Below are positions 12,251 through 12,920 of a DNA stretch of 12,920 bases, in pieces. How positions within the stretch are numbered: the first letter of the stretch is position 1; every line of letters starts with the position of its first letter. Source of the stretch: Microcaldota archaeon (GTDB taxonomy: Archaea > Micrarchaeota > Micrarchaeia > Anstonellales > Anstonellaceae); NCBI GenBank assembly GCA_023248665.1, contig JAHFEC010000018.1, positions 1 to 12,920 on the forward strand, read 5' to 3'. A program made the position numbers and the translations under genes. The notes below the pieces were generated by a model, which was not told where the DNA came from, ran no database searches, and was given only the letters and a program-made list of their open reading frames with translations.

Positions 12251-12920
12251 TTATTTCTTTGATTGGATAGTCTCATTGATTTGCTTCAGGGTAAGTTCGT
12301 CCGCCGCGCTGGTCTGATTGACCGCGCCGGGATGCAAGCGAAGCCACTTGCGCCGGGCGCTCTCCATCTGCACGACCGTTGCGCCGGGCGAAAGCTCCAA
12401 TTCCTTATAGACGTCGATTTTGTCGTAATTGTTAGTAGACGGGAAAGACTGCGAATTGCTTGTTTTAGCAGAGGAATTCGGAGGCGGGGTTTTGCGGACC
12501 TCCGGGCCTTTGGTGAAGGTTCCTTTTTTGGTGGAGGTTTCTTCCGAGCCGGAAACGGGCACGGCCGTGGTTGCCTCTTTTTGATTGAATATTATTCCCG
12601 GCTGGACCGGCGGGTTTTTCCCGCCTTTCCCGTACGAGCGCAGGAAGGTCTGGAGCATGTAGGGATTGAAACCGGGGATGGCGGACATGGAGAGGCTGTT
12701 GAAGGGCGTCACGATGTTTTTAGCGCCGGATGATTCCGCTTTAGGCAGGAGGATTTCGAACACCGTGGGTTCGGCCGGCTTTGAGGAGAGGCCGTCGTTG
12801 CCCAAGTTGGAGACACGGATTTCACCCTTGAATACATCCTCGACGATTTGCTTGGTCACGGGCAGCCCGAAGCGGGTGGAATTCCCGGTCGCATTGTCGT
12901 TCTTGACGCCGGTGAGCGCG
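12251..12920 (-). CDS. GHKL/histidine-kinase-like ATPase C-terminus with J-domain-like tail (partial)
   Basis: The frame stays open to the window edge, so the start lies outside; GTG 12859 is internal. The visible part begins with the end of a HATPase_c fold: the degenerate G2 box NSTRFGL, the helix VTKQIVEDVFKGEIRVSNLG and the final strand PTVFEILLP, as in sensor kinases. About 90 residues rich in Pro, Ser and Thr follow, without motifs. The last 58 residues resemble a J domain: helix I (DVYKELELSPGA), helix II (QMESARRKWLRLHP), a loop with HPG in place of HPD, and helix III with LKQINETIQ, matching the usual FKxINEAY. Loss of the Asp suggests it would not stimulate Hsp70. The ATPase call is moderate because only its end is visible; the J-like call rests on pattern and spacing. 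Confidence 0.7.
   Translation of the reverse strand, partial: ALTGVKNDNATGNSTRFGLPVTKQIVEDVFKGEIRVSNLGNDGLSSKPAEPTVFEILLPKAESSGAKNIVTPFNSLSMSAIPGFNPYMLQTFLRSYGKGGKNPPVQPGIIFNQKEATTAVPVSGSEETSTKKGTFTKGPEVRKTPPPNSSAKTSNSQSFPSTNNYDKIDVYKELELSPGATVVQMESARRKWLRLHPGAVNQTSAADELTLKQINETIQSKK

Overview
The window reads as a piece of an archaeal chromosome of moderately high GC content. Four things point to Archaea: a uL1-uL10-P1 ribosomal protein cluster with the archaeal/eukaryotic type of uL10 and an alanine-rich P1 ending in a GLASLFG tail; an archaeal-type valyl-tRNA synthetase; a TtuA/Ncs6 thiolase next to a ubiquitin-like sulfur carrier; and TATA boxes about 25 nt upstream of likely transcription starts, sometimes right at the start codon. 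A DPANN-type lineage (Diapherotrites or Micrarchaeota-like) is a guess from general character only; no marker here fixes the lineage.

Layout, left to right. Positions 32-2542 (minus): valS with its own TATA box. Positions 2687-7424 (minus): a three-gene operon made of an exported transglutaminase-fold protein with a C-terminal membrane anchor, a metallo-beta-lactamase-fold hydrolase, and a soluble transglutaminase-fold protein. Both junctions use the same arrangement, in which the stop codon of one gene forms part of the ribosome-binding site of the next. A shared divergent promoter near 7450 also drives, on the plus strand, a 66-aa MoaD/ThiS/Urm1-like sulfur carrier ending in Gly-Gly and, 5 nt later, a TtuA/Ncs6-family tRNA thiolase. 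As sequenced, the thiolase gene carries a one-base frameshift at about 7991-7994: its N-terminal zinc motif lies in one frame and its PP-loop in another. Positions 8872-9765 (minus): an unrecognised bitopic membrane protein. Positions 9766-10095: a 330-nt divergent intergenic region holding a 19-bp tandem repeat, a perfect 20-bp palindrome and the promoter(s) of the ribosomal cluster. Positions 10096-12012 (plus): uL1, uL10 and P1/L12. Positions 12013-12250: a non-coding gap with unusually strong, closely packed RNA secondary structure and a T-rich terminator. Positions 12251-12920 (minus, running off the edge): the end of a GHKL/histidine-kinase-like ATPase domain followed by a low-complexity linker and a J-domain-like tail.

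Functional themes: translation (valS, uL1, uL10, P1), tRNA thiolation by a carrier/thiolase pair, and envelope or protein processing by the transglutaminase-fold/MBL operon. The items most worth following up are the cloverleaf-like element behind the P1 gene, the ttuA frameshift together with a stray copy of the 19-bp repeat inside ttuA, and the GHKL/J-like fusion.
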